A DNA stretch of 18,765 bases from Fimbriimonas sp. (GTDB lineage Bacteria; Armatimonadota; Fimbriimonadia; Fimbriimonadales; Fimbriimonadaceae). The notes beneath the pieces were generated by a model. That model was not told the DNA's origin and did not search any database. It worked only from the letters and a program-made list of their open reading frames with translations. Below, piece after piece: positions 1-8,956 of the stretch. Where the stretch lies: assembly GCA_030447945.1 (NCBI GenBank), contig JAUJNV010000064.1, positions 1-18,765 on the forward strand, written 5' to 3'. How positions within the stretch are numbered: position 1 is the first letter of the stretch; the number at the start of each line of letters is the position of its first letter. Both the position numbers and the translations under genes were made by a program.

Positions 1-2316
1 CAGGTCGAGGGAAGCATGCGGGTGCAAACGAAACTCGACTTGCGGGGGGAAGGGCCAAGCCTGAACGAACCGAAGACGCTGGACATCAAAGTCCCCGAGG
101 GCCGTGTCCCCACCGCGGCCGAGATCAAGGCGATGGAGAAGGCCATGAGGGACACCATGGCGAGTATCGGCAAGACGGCGTCTTGGCTTCACAACATCAA
201 GGGCAACCCGGACAAGCTGCCGACGACATCCGAGGCTTACGCCATGTTTCCGGAGGCGGATCTCCAGTTCCGCTACGACCACAAGTCGGAGGAGACGCAT
301 TACGGCGAGGGCGGAGTCGAGATGAGGAGCGCGTACGACGACCATCGCCAAGGTTCCGGCGTGGGCCGAATCGGGAACTTCCCAGTCCTCGAGATCAACG
401 TAGGCACGGGGCGCTTCACCGCTAAGGTCCCCTACAAGCACATCGGGGACAACGAGGACAAGGTGAAATGGAACAACCGCCAGCAGCATTGGCAGGCAGG
501 GCGGAAAACTCTCGACCATAAGATGGAAGGGAGCCGTCCTCTGGACGTGCCGCTGGAGGACGTGCAGGACCTCCAGCAGGGCAAGAGGGGGGGCGAGATC
601 CTCTTCGGGGGCGTTCTCCCCGCCGACGGAGTGCTGAAAGGATCGCAGACCTATAAAGCGCGCGCCGCCGCCAACGATTTCAACATCCCCGTCACGGTGA
701 CGCTGACGTATCAGTTCAGTCCGTTCCCCCCCGAGGAGATCGAGCTGCTCATCTTGCCTCCGAAGGGATATTCGGACTGGAGGCCGGCGGGTGGGAAGGA
801 CGAAAAGACGGCGGCCGATGAACGGCTGCGCGTAGAGGTGAAGGTCCAGAAGAAGGGCGGCGGAGCTCCCAAGCGGAAGGTCGTCGCGATCCACTACCGT
901 CTCGTCGGCACATCCAAGGAGAAGGGAGTGTGCATGAACTGGCCGCCCAAGGGCCAGGCGAAGGGCAGCTTCGACTACGCCTTCGAAGAAGAGCGGAACC
1001 CGGATTTCGACATCGGCGACGACGGTCAGACGGCCCGGCACCAGGGGGACAACCTCCTGCAAGACCGGGTCGAGGTGTCTTCTTTCGACTATGGCGGTTG
1101 GTGCGATCTCCAGGTCGAGGGGGAACTGGACAACGGACAGCGGATCGAAGGGCGCGTCGACGGCAAGCGGAACCTGTACCGCCTGCCGATTCCGGAGCGG
1201 GATTCTGGCTCACACATCGCCATTTCCTTCTTGAAGAAACACGGCGCACTCTCTCAGGAAGACGACTCGGACGATGAGGACAAGCCGGCCGGCGACGGCT
1301 TCAACGGCGACGGACTGACCCTTTACGAGGAATACCGAGGGTTCGTCGCGGGCGAGCGAGCGGTGATCACCGCGGACGGGACCAGCGCAGGCGTCTCCCA
1401 AGATTGGACCGCGGGAAATCCCCAAAAGAAGGACCTGTTCGTGCTGAACGGGGTGCCCGATAACCCCTTCTCCTGGCGGGGAATCGAAGTCTATCGAGCG
1501 GCTACCGGCCTCGATGTCCACCCGCGCCTGCAGCCGCATCAAGTGGGGGACGACCGAGTCATCAACTTCAACCGGACGGCAGGCGCCCACTTGGCCGACC
1601 AGCACGCGATGGAGATCAAGTCGGGTGCGACCTCCGACGGCGCGGCGTATGTGGACACCTGCGGTCCCCCGGGCGTCGCCGGACCGGTCCATATGCCGAT
1701 CGGTTGGGAGCTCTATCGACCTCGAAGCGGCGAACGGCTGATCCCCTCGTTCGAGCGAACGCTTGCGCACGAGATGCTGCACGCGTCGAATGTCAACCAC
1801 CACGGCGACTCCGACTTCAAGGCTCAGTGGATTCTCGTCGACATCCCGACTCCCCACGTCGTCGAAAACCGAAAGCGCCTTTTCTACGACTCGTCTGCCG
1901 GGGGATACCGCACCGAAGAGGTCACGGGCACGGTGGTAAACGTTCTCCGAGAGGATGGCTCTCCCGTGCCCTTAAAAGATATCTTCCCCGGGAACTCGAA
2001 GGTGCGCACGGCTATCGTGTCCCTTCCCCAGGGACAGCACAGCGGAGCGGAAGACTGCCTCATGAGGTACTGGGTGTCAACCGCCTATATGACCAGTGAA
2101 AGCTCTCGCGACCGCTACCTCACCGGAGATGAGGTTCGGGGAGACACGATCTGCGGCACCTTGGCCGGAACCGGAGTGAATTCGGCCGGGAGGAGCCCCC
2201 GCTCCCGCCACGGCGACGCGTCAGGCCCCAACGCCCGCTACGGTATCGCCAAGCAACGCGGCGGTTGCCGGCACTTGTTTAGGATCAACGACCGAGGAGG
2301 CGCCGCCCCCAGATGA
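1..2316 (+). CDS. Large putative zinc metalloprotease, left-edge partial
   Basis: The frame is open to the left edge. The first ATG is at 16 with a GAGGGA only 3 nt before it, but the N-terminus there has no signal peptide and the upstream codons read well, so the gene probably begins outside the window. Counted from 16 the protein is 766 aa. An acidic stretch leads into a calcium-loop-like segment at about residues 427-440 (DGFNGDGLTLYEEY), similar to the EF-hand/thrombospondin-3 type loops of secreted proteins. A zinc-protease signature, HEMLHASNVNHHGD, starts at residue 585. HExxH gives two zinc ligands and the catalytic Glu, and the HH at 595-596 could supply the third ligand. The cysteine-containing C-terminal part after residue 670 looks structured. 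No exact family was recognised, so protease activity is inferred from the motif. The frame is intact throughout, and its stop overlaps the next start (ATGA). Confidence 0.75.
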   Translation, partial: QVEGSMRVQTKLDLRGEGPSLNEPKTLDIKVPEGRVPTAAEIKAMEKAMRDTMASIGKTASWLHNIKGNPDKLPTTSEAYAMFPEADLQFRYDHKSEETHYGEGGVEMRSAYDDHRQGSGVGRIGNFPVLEINVGTGRFTAKVPYKHIGDNEDKVKWNNRQQHWQAGRKTLDHKMEGSRPLDVPLEDVQDLQQGKRGGEILFGGVLPADGVLKGSQTYKARAAANDFNIPVTVTLTYQFSPFPPEEIELLILPPKGYSDWRPAGGKDEKTAADERLRVEVKVQKKGGGAPKRKVVAIHYRLVGTSKEKGVCMNWPPKGQAKGSFDYAFEEERNPDFDIGDDGQTARHQGDNLLQDRVEVSSFDYGGWCDLQVEGELDNGQRIEGRVDGKRNLYRLPIPERDSGSHIAISFLKKHGALSQEDDSDDEDKPAGDGFNGDGLTLYEEYRGFVAGERAVITADGTSAGVSQDWTAGNPQKKDLFVLNGVPDNPFSWRGIEVYRAATGLDVHPRLQPHQVGDDRVINFNRTAGAHLADQHAMEIKSGATSDGAAYVDTCGPPGVAGPVHMPIGWELYRPRSGERLIPSFERTLAHEMLHASNVNHHGDSDFKAQWILVDIPTPHVVENRKRLFYDSSAGGYRTEEVTGTVVNVLREDGSPVPLKDIFPGNSKVRTAIVSLPQGQHSGAEDCLMRYWVSTAYMTSESSRDRYLTGDEVRGDTICGTLAGTGVNSAGRSPRSRHGDASGPNARYGIAKQRGGCRHLFRINDRGGAAPR

Positions 2317-2982
2317 GAATGGTTCTCTGTCTGTGCGCGCTCGCCTTCGCGAGCTTCGGCATCGCCCAAGATGCGATAGCCCTGGCGGTGAATGCCCCCG
2401 CGCAATCCACGGCGGCACCGGGATGGCCTCTGGTGATAACCGCGGTGCCACCCAATCCGTCGGCCACCGCTGCCTTGCGGTCGGCGACGGTCAAGGTCTT
2501 CGATGCGACGGGAAAGACGATCCCGCTGGCGCTGTCGAAAGTCGGCGAGGGTGATTCGCTCGCCGCCTGGGTCGCCTCGGCTGAGGCTACTCGCGGCTTG
2601 AAGAGCGGCAGCCATCACGTGGTGCTCACTCTGGCGGCGGGCAAAACCGTGGTGAAGCGCTTCAGCGTGGTGAAGGACGCCGGAACGGCGAAGGCGGCCA
2701 AGCTGGAGAACGCTGATCCTGATCAGAAGCGATCGTACGCGACAACCTGGCGGGTGCCGTCGCCGTGATCGACTCGCGGATATCGACCGCCGGAATCGAT
2801 GTGGATCTCTTGATAGCGAAGGGGGATGTTCTTATGATGATGGAGAGCTTTCAAGCCGCCGCCACGGCGCTACGACGCGGCGATAGACCGGAGAAGCGCT
2901 CGCCGGGTGCTCGGATTCCGCTCGCCCTGCTGGAGCGTCACGGTCAGGCCATGCGAAAGGCGGCGGGGGCGGCGCGCAGTGA
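2313..2982 (+). CDS. Secreted protein, beta domain plus TPR-like helices, frameshifted
   Basis: The start ATG overlaps the stop of the upstream gene by 4 nt, which implies translational coupling. Residues 1-19 form a signal peptide (hydrophobic VLCLCALAFASFG, cleavage after AQ). A roughly 110-residue beta-rich segment follows, resembling an Ig-like or bacterial surface domain. Frame hops are needed near 2735 (continuing IVRDNLAGAVAVIDSR), near 2868 (YDAAIDRRSA) and again near 2890-2965. The second half then reads as helical, with a TPR-like pattern (LLIAKGDVLMMMESFQAAA then YDAAI). The TGA at 2980-2982 overlaps the next start in a GTGA. The uninterrupted open frame from 2313 stops at 2768, which is a truncation. 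No function is recognised. A role in cell-surface assembly alongside its neighbours is only a guess. Confidence 0.6.
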
Positions 2983-4131
2983 AAAGCCTGCTCTTCTTGC
3001 TCCTGATGGTTCAAGGGCAGCTCACGTCCCCCTTGACGGGCATTGCGTTGCCCGCCGGCGCGCCGCCGGGCCGGTAAAGGATGCGCAGCTTCGGGAGGAG
3101 ATCCGCAAGCAGGTGTCGGAGGCCGCCAAGGCCAGCGGCATGGGCTTCAGCTCGTTCGAGTCCTATGCGTGGAGCCACGGGCCGGGCGCGGCGGCCACCA
3201 AGGTGCGGAAAGCGATCGGCGACGAGCTCCGCAAGCTCGGCACGTTCCGCGAAGTCGGCGCCGAGGGAAGCGCCGAGGGGGCGCCACCCTTTTCGTAGTC
3301 GCCGGAGGAGGAGCGGGGAGAACCTGCTCGGGCTCTATCTTCAGCAGAAAAGTCGCCTGGTACTCGCGTGGTGCCGGGTGACGCCGCCAGGCGAGAAGAA
3401 GCCGGAGGAAGGCCGGCCGTACCATGGGGATCGAGGGCCTTTACATGGGCATCAAGCAGGTGCCGAAGCTGTTCTCGCCAGGATCCTTTTCCATTTACCG
3501 AGACTGGATCGTTTTCTTGCCCGACGGCAAGATGTTTTGGGCTTGCCGTCCCGGGGGCTGGCGAGCTTCGACATCGCCACCGCCATGGCGAAGGATGCCG
3601 GTAATTGCGGAACCTACACGGTCAAAGGCGACCGCGTGACGGTGTCCTACGGGCCCACGAAGATAGGCTACTCGTTCACCAAGACGGAGCTCGGCCTGAA
3701 GCTGGCCCAGCCGTCGAGAAGCCGCAGGGTGCCACCGGCGGACGGCACGAAGCTATCTGGCACGTACCGGATCGTTCCGGAGTACGAGGGTCTCGTTTGA
3801 GCCCAGCGGCCGCTTCGCCGACCACGGCGCCTTCCGGTACCTGGGCGAGATGAGCCGGGAAGACCGCACCTCCTTCAAAGACGACGCGGTGCCCGGGCGC
3901 GGCGCCTACAAGATCTTCCAGCACACTCTGGAGCTACGCTACGACGACGGACGCGTCAAACGCTTCGCCTTCGTGGCGTTTCCCGAGGATTTGGCGAAGC
4001 AACCGGTACCCACCTTCTCCCTCATCGATATGCGCTACGCGTCAGTGAGATGGAGGCGGACAAGGCAAAGCGTCGGCGCGTCCCAGCGGGCGAGGCAAGC
4101 GTGCGCAAGGCCCATCTGGCCGAGGCGGTAA
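2979..4131 (+). CDS. Secreted beta-rich hypothetical protein, multiple frameshifts
   Basis: The proposed start is GTG 2979, overlapping the preceding stop (GTGA). It gives a clear signal peptide (VKSLLFLLLMVQGQL) before the frame breaks near 3060. The reading then continues through at least five further frame changes: KDAQLREEIRKQVSEAAK (3080 on), GENLLGLYLQQKSRL (3318 on), GLYMGIKQVPKLFSPGSF (3430 on), FDIATAMAKDAGNCGTYTV (3568 on), and from about 3793 VSFEPSGRFADHGAFRYLGE to FAFVAFPEDLAKQP. The C-terminal two-thirds alternates short beta strands. GTYTVKGDRVTVSYG and GAYKIFQHTLELRYDDG look like two related modules, a pattern seen in lipocalin-like small secreted proteins. The exact end is uncertain: this frame stops at 4131, and another stops at 4048. 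It converges on the GH172 gene ending at 4156. Function unknown. Confidence 0.5.
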
Positions 4132-4155
4132 AGAGTCGATGCCGGACCAAGGCGG

Positions 4156-6123
4156 CTAGCGTCTTTGGGTAGAGTAATCCACGCCCAGCAGGTTGACCTT
4201 TGGCTGGATCGCCGCGTTGGGCTCGATGACCTCGGCGGATCGTCGTCCTCGCCCGCCGGCAGGTTGAACGTGCCCAGCGACACCTCTTTCCACGCGAGAT
4301 CCGGCTGGTAGAAGTCGATCTCCTTACCCAGCCCGTCGCCCACCGACACGCGGAAGCGGCCGTAGTCCCGGTTGTGGCCGAAGTTGCCGACGATCTCGTA
4401 CCTTCCGGCGCGGGGACCCTGATCCGCGTGGTCGCGACGGCGCCGATGCTCGGCTCCCGCCACCAGAACTGCTGCAGTCGGAGAGCTGCATGAAGCCGCC
4501 CTGCTTCTGGAAGAACCCGCCGGTCACCGTCCACGCGAGATCCTCGCCCTCGATTGCCCCGCGCACTACGTTCGGCGGCTTGATCTCGCGCACGAGGAGC
4601 TGCGCCGCTCGTCAGGCGGCTCGGAAGCGTCCCACCGGGAGGGCGTACCAGAGGGCGGTCGTCGCGAAGGTCGTGACCGACGGCCTCCAGTGCCACGCCT
4701 CCATGTCGAACCGGATGGACCGGCGGAACGGGATCGGGTCCAGCACGTGGAATCGCAGGTTGTTCGTCTGGCCGAAGTTGCCGAAGTTGGCCGTCGGTGG
4801 CTGGGCGTGGTACGGGCGCTCGAACGGAGTGGGGTCGCTCCAGGCGTAGCCGTAGTAGTCCTCGGTGCCCGTGCCGAAGAGGCTCGGGAACGTCTCGCCG
4901 TCGACGTACGCCTTCTCGTCCCCCTCGCCCCACCACTCGGGCACCAGGTTCGTCACCTGGAGGTGCGCGGCCACGAACTTCCCTTCCCCCTTCGCGTCGA
5001 GGAACGGTGAAGTCGTACCAGGGCTCCGTCGGCTTCGTCTGCGCTCCACCGCGCGTGGAAGTGATAGGTGCCCGCGTCGAAGGGAACGCTCACCGTCCTC
5101 GCTGATCTCTCGGGGAACGGGGATCGGGTTCTCGTTCACCACCCAGATGCGCGCCTCGCTTCGGTAGGGCATGACCCACCGGGAGATCATCGCACCGTCC
5201 GCCCGGACCTCGAGCGGCAGGCTCTTGTAAGGCGTGAGGCCCGGCGAGGAGCCGAAGAAGTCGCCCAGCGGGACGTCCACCGTCGTCGCGCCGTCGAAGC
5301 CCATGCGCAGCCGAAGCCGCCGGAGCACGTTATGCAGCCGCGACGGATGGGTCCAAGGCTTCTTCGGATCGTCCTTCGCCCCGTGGATCGCCCGGAACTC
5401 CCGCACCTCCGCCCCGCCCGCGGACGTCGTCCGGAGCTGCGTGATCGCACCGGGCGGTAAAGGCCTGGGTGTGCCGCGAACGACGGTGCCCGGCGCGGCG
5501 GGGGAAGACCCCAGCGCCTGCGCCGCCTCGCGAATCGCCGCCGCGGACTTCTGGATCGACTCGGCGGTGAAGGACTGCACTCGCGTGCCCGCCTCGTAGG
5601 TCCGGTGCCCGATCACGTAGTACAGGCCCGGCAGGAGGGGCCGGCCGCCGTTGTCCCAGGTGACCTTCAGGCTCCGCGAGTACGGCAGCGGGAAGTAGAG
5701 GTTCTTGCCCTGGGCGGCGACGTACGCGAACGGCTCCGGGAAAAGCGGGTGCTTGCCCGACAGGAGCTCGTTCATATCCGCCTCCAGCCGTGGCTTCTCC
5801 TCGCCGTCGAAGTAGAACCGGATCGTGCCCGTGGGGTTCGCCGACCAGACGCGCACGACCGCGCCGGGCCCCTTCAGGTCCGCCATGACCTCCTCGCGGC
5901 GGCCTTCCCGCTCCTCGGTTCGGAGAAACTTGCCGAAGTCGGCGTTGGCGAACGGCTCCTTCCACTCGTCGCTCGCGCGGTCGTAGGAGCTTGCCTGACG
6001 GTAGTCGTACCAAGGGCTCGAGCGTCGGGCCAAGGCCCGGAGATCGGTCATCTCCCGGACGAGCGCCTCCATCGACACCGTCGGGGCTTGGGCGTTCAGC
6101 GCAAGGGCAAGGATGAGCGTCAT
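4156..6123 (-). CDS. GH172 (DUF2961) glycoside hydrolase, frameshifted
   Basis: The protein is about 650 aa and secreted. A short hydrophobic leader (MTLILALALNAQA) starts at 6123. Family hallmarks are clear: an N-terminal SSYDRASDEWKEPFANADFG block, DLKGPGAVVRVWSANPTG, FYFDGEEKPRLE, and the active-site-region block GTGTEDYYGYAW at 4840-4875, whose acidic pair matches the conserved TED of the family. After about 4620 a C-terminal beta-sandwich follows, ending LLGVDYSTQRR at the TAG in 4156-4158. At least six frame changes are needed (near 5095, 5040-5000, 4615, 4460, 4412 and 4240), all leaving recognisable sequence on both sides. GH172 includes exo-acting D-arabinofuranosidases and D-fructofuranosidase-type enzymes; substrate here is not determined by sequence. 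It is divergent from the GH183-like gene at 6243, and 119 nt between them must carry both promoters. Confidence 0.82.
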
Positions 6124-6242
6124 GTCTACGAATTAGTTTAGCGGAGACAATCCGGACATGGCCGCTCCCTCGGCGCTGACCCGCGCGAAGCCAGACATGA
6201 CGGGGAGCGGGAAGGGATATCCTCGACAAGAAGAGAGTTTCT

Positions 6243-7379
6243 ATGGTCCACAAGTTGCTCCTCGCTCTCGCCATGGCACCCCATGTCGAACTCGTCCCCG
6301 GCAGCGTGCAGAAGGTCTCGCAGGTCACGGGCGAAACGGACCGGCAGCGCCGAACGCCGACGGACAACCCCACCGAGAGTCGCTTCGGTCTCTTGGGGAC
6401 CCACCTCGGCACCTCCTTCGAGCACGACGGACGGCTCGTCTTCCCCTTCGGCGACACCCATCCGAACGGCCCCAACACGCCCGACCGTCCCTACGACGGT
6501 GACGCCGTCGCCTTCAGCAACGACCGCAATCCCAACGATGGCCTGTCGCTGGACTTCGTGACCGCGGCCGACGGGAAGTACCTCGCGGTCTCCGTGCCCG
6601 GGGTCTCTCTCAAGGGATTCGAGGTTTCGAACGGCGGGTTCAGCCACAACGGGCACATGTACGGCTTCTTCACCACCGACGCCCAGAACGGCCCGTTCGG
6701 CAAGATCATGGGCCGGTCCGTGCTGCTCCGGAGCAAGGACGGGAGGCGCTGGGAGCTGGTCACCACGATCTCCACCGACAAGTTCATCAACGTCTCGCCC
6801 GCCATCGTCGACGCGGCGGAGACGCCGGGGCTGCCGGTGCAGAAGGGCAAGGTCCTCCTCATGTGGGCGGCGGGCCGGGAGTACCGCCGGAGCAGCCCGT
6901 CCCTCGCCTTCGTCCCGCTGGAAGGGGTCGAAGACCGAACGACGATCCGCTACTGGACAGGGGAAGGCCGCTGGAGCGGGCACGAGGCCGACGCGAGGCC
7001 GCTCTTCCACCACCCGATGATCGGGGAGCTGTCCGTCGCCTGGTGCGCCCCGCTCGCCCGTTGGCTGATGCTGTACAACATCGAGCAGCCGCGCGGCGTC
7101 GTGATGCGCACCGCGGAGAAGCCGTGGGGCCCTTGGTCCGACGCATCCGTCCTCTTCGACCCCGCCCGCGACGGCTACGGGAAGTTCATCCACCAAATCG
7201 GCCAGAACGGCGCGCTTTCCGATCCCGGCCGCGAGGCCGTCACCGGCGACGGATACGGGCCGTACATGATCCCGCGCTTCTTCAAGAGCCAGGGCAGCGA
7301 CACGACGATCTACTTCCTGCTCTCGACGTGGAACCCCTACAACGTCGTCCTGATCCGCGCCACCCTCCGATCCCCGTAG
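6243..7379 (+). CDS. GH183 (DUF4185) family protein, putative endo-D-arabinanase
   Basis: An intact 378-aa frame. ATG 6243 is preceded by AAGAGAG at 6231-6237, five nt upstream, which supports this start. The N-terminus is a short hydrophobic leader (KLLLALAMA), so export is likely but the signal peptide is minimal. DUF4185 features are GTHLGTSFEHDGRLVFPFGD, with Asp71 in GDTHP, then KFINVSPAIVD, WGPWSDASVLFDP and GYGPYMIPRFF. They are arranged as blades of a five-bladed propeller fold. The family was reclassified as GH183 after members were shown to be endo-acting on mycobacterial D-arabinan. Other DUF4185 proteins are uncharacterised, so activity is inferred. Divergent pairing with a GH172 gene strengthens a carbohydrate role. 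The stop codon lies inside a REP-like repeat. Confidence 0.8.
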   Translation: MVHKLLLALAMAPHVELVPGSVQKVSQVTGETDRQRRTPTDNPTESRFGLLGTHLGTSFEHDGRLVFPFGDTHPNGPNTPDRPYDGDAVAFSNDRNPNDGLSLDFVTAADGKYLAVSVPGVSLKGFEVSNGGFSHNGHMYGFFTTDAQNGPFGKIMGRSVLLRSKDGRRWELVTTISTDKFINVSPAIVDAAETPGLPVQKGKVLLMWAAGREYRRSSPSLAFVPLEGVEDRTTIRYWTGEGRWSGHEADARPLFHHPMIGELSVAWCAPLARWLMLYNIEQPRGVVMRTAEKPWGPWSDASVLFDPARDGYGKFIHQIGQNGALSDPGREAVTGDGYGPYMIPRFFKSQGSDTTIYFLLSTWNPYNVVLIRATLRSP

Positions 7380-7439
7380 GTGCGACACTCTGTCCATGGG
7401 GGTGCGACATTCCTGTCGCGCAGTCCGTCGCAGGCGGAC
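7376..7439 (+). repeat. Degenerate REP-like repeat, two direct half-copies
   Basis: Two direct copies of the REP unit also found at 13830-13920. The first (7376-7394) is truncated with one mismatch and includes the stop codon of the GH183 gene. The second (7401-7422) has one extra base and keeps the small hairpin GCGACA ttcc TGTCGC. A further short stem, GTCCG/CGGAC (7423-7427 and 7435-7439), follows. The site lies where the GH183 gene and the minus-strand lipoprotein remnant converge. Confidence 0.7.
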
Positions 7440-7540
7440 CCATAGGCCTATGCGAGACCTTCCCTAACGAGGGCCCGAGGAACACTGTCCGCCCGATGCC
7501 GCGTACCACTACCCAGAGATCAGGCTCCGCCCATCACCCC

Positions 7541-8088
7541 TTAACTCTTCTCCCTCACGGCATCAGTAAGTCTGCTCCCAACTGCCGCCGCACCTGGCAG
7601 AACTCTCCTTCCCATCACGCTCTTGACAGTCCCTACGTCCTCCATGACGCATGGAAGCTGCGAACGTGTAGATGTGCCCCCAGTCATTGCCTCGCGACGC
7701 GCACCAGCCTCTCAGTCGCGTGAGAGCGCGGAGCCCCGGAAGAGCCGCACGCTGCCGCCCGAAGCACCTCTTGAAGGAACTCCCCTCTGCGGCTTGCCGT
7801 GACAGGGATGTCGCCCGAAGGTGGGCCACCGCCTTCATGGCCGCCGGCTCATCGGTCGTGCCCTCAAGTTCGCCAGGAAATCTTCGCCCGGTGCCGACGC
7901 CGGCGTGCGGTATCGCGAGGCGAAGAGCATCGTTGTGGCCTCGATGCCGCGATGCGCCGCCGTCGGCGCCGCAGCTCGCGCAGAGTCAGGCTGGCAGTAC
8001 TGGATCGCGACCCTCAGCGGCTCCTCGGGGCGGGGCCCTGACGAGCAGCCGAGCACCATCAGCACACCGAGGGGGCGAGCGTCTTCAC
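7541..8088 (-). pseudogene. Frameshifted lipoprotein remnant
   Basis: Minus-strand reading begins at GTG 8088. After one frame correction it gives VKTLAPLGVLMVLGC followed by SSGPRPEEPLRVAIQY. The VLGC is a good lipobox, so a lipoprotein with its cysteine near residue 15 is likely. The reading continues as GEDFLANL, then after a shift as EGTTDEPAAMKAVAHL, and near the end as QLPCVMEDVGTVKSVMGRRV up to the TAA at 7541-7543. At least four frame changes are required, and no family is recognised in any part. Third-position GC is lower toward the 3' end than in neighbours. It could be a decayed gene, a gene with sequence errors, or partly a chance reading. The lipobox is the best evidence. Confidence 0.4.
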
Positions 8089-8181
8089 ACAGACGAATCT
8101 ACCGTTTGGGCAGGATAGAAAAAAGTGCGCAGGAACCTCAAGTATCGCTGTCGAACAAAGAGCGAGGAGACATATCCGCCT

Positions 8182-8956
8182 ATGACAACCGAAGAAACCA
8201 GGAGCCGCGTGGAGGAGATCCCACGCGCTTCGTCGACAAACCAGCTGGTAATGTGGGAGCCACGTTACGATCTTTGCGCTCGTGCTGTGGCGTTTTTTAG
8301 CCTAAACAACTCAGTGCAGGCTCTCGCGCAGGAAGGGCCGCAGCAGGAGATATTCGTGACTCACCTCCAGAAGAAGATGGAGGAGGACGTGATGCCTATG
8401 ATCGAGGAGACCGCCGGGCAGACCTGACCCGGAGATCCGCCCCGACGTGGCGCGGGATTCCTGAAGCTCAACGACCGCGTGCCCGAGATCACTGAGGCGT
8501 CCATGCGGAGAGTGCTGAACTCCTTCAGACCAGCCTGCCGGCGGGGGAGAAGGTTCTTCAGAGACCTTCGGCAACGCGATCAGGCGCGCGAGTCCAAGAT
8601 CCGCGAGATGTTCCCGAGGCGACGGACGAGCAGGTGACCAAGGTTTTGGCCAATCTGCAGGAGAAGGGAGCGCAGCGGGCGGCGGACGCGAGCGACAAGC
8701 TCTTCGGCCCCCACATTAAGGCGATGCAGGGCATCGTCAAGCATTCTTGACGACGATCCAGTACGCGGAGAAACCCAATGTGCAGGGCGAGCACGCGAGC
8801 TGGGAGATGGCGCTGATCGTCCTCGACCTGGTCCGCGAGGACCTCAAGTCGTTGCAGCCCAAATCGGTGGCGCCCGCCAAGGGCCCGAAGAAGGACGCGA
8901 AGGGCAAGGCCCTGCGCGCGGACCTGCGCAAGAGTCTGGAGGAGGTGCGAGGATGA
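8182..8956 (+). CDS. Single-pass membrane protein with helical exterior, frameshifted
   Basis: Starts MTTEETRSRVEEIPRASS after GAGGAGA (8164-8170, 11 nt upstream). A frame hop near 8255 uncovers the membrane helix VTIFALVLWRFL. After another hop near 8297 comes LNNSVQALAQEGPQQEIFV, then THLQKKMEEDVMPMIEETAGQ. Further hops (about 8427, 8505, 8555, 8600 and 8745) join FLKLNDRVPEITEASM, ELLQTSLPAGEKVLQ, EATDEQVTKVLANLQEKGA and SWEMALIVLDLVREDLKSLQ. The gene ends in a basic tail at the TGA 8954-8956. The predicted protein is about 255 aa: one N-terminal transmembrane helix and a long amphipathic helical domain. It overlaps the next gene by ATGA. The next gene has the same architecture, suggesting a paralogous pair that may form a complex. 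No known family was recognised. Confidence 0.5.

Noticed and set aside
4022..4936. A 304-codon minus frame as a separate gene
   Set aside because: It is a mixture of correct and incorrect frames of the GH172 gene; only short pieces match the family.
6138..7397. A 419-codon open frame on minus opposite the GH183 gene
   Set aside because: Its translation is low-complexity Arg/Val/Gly-rich and it is a mirror of a clearly recognised gene on plus.
7441..7452. 12-bp palindrome CATAGGCCTATG
   Set aside because: Isolated, not repeated and not placed near a start; chance or a residual repeat edge.
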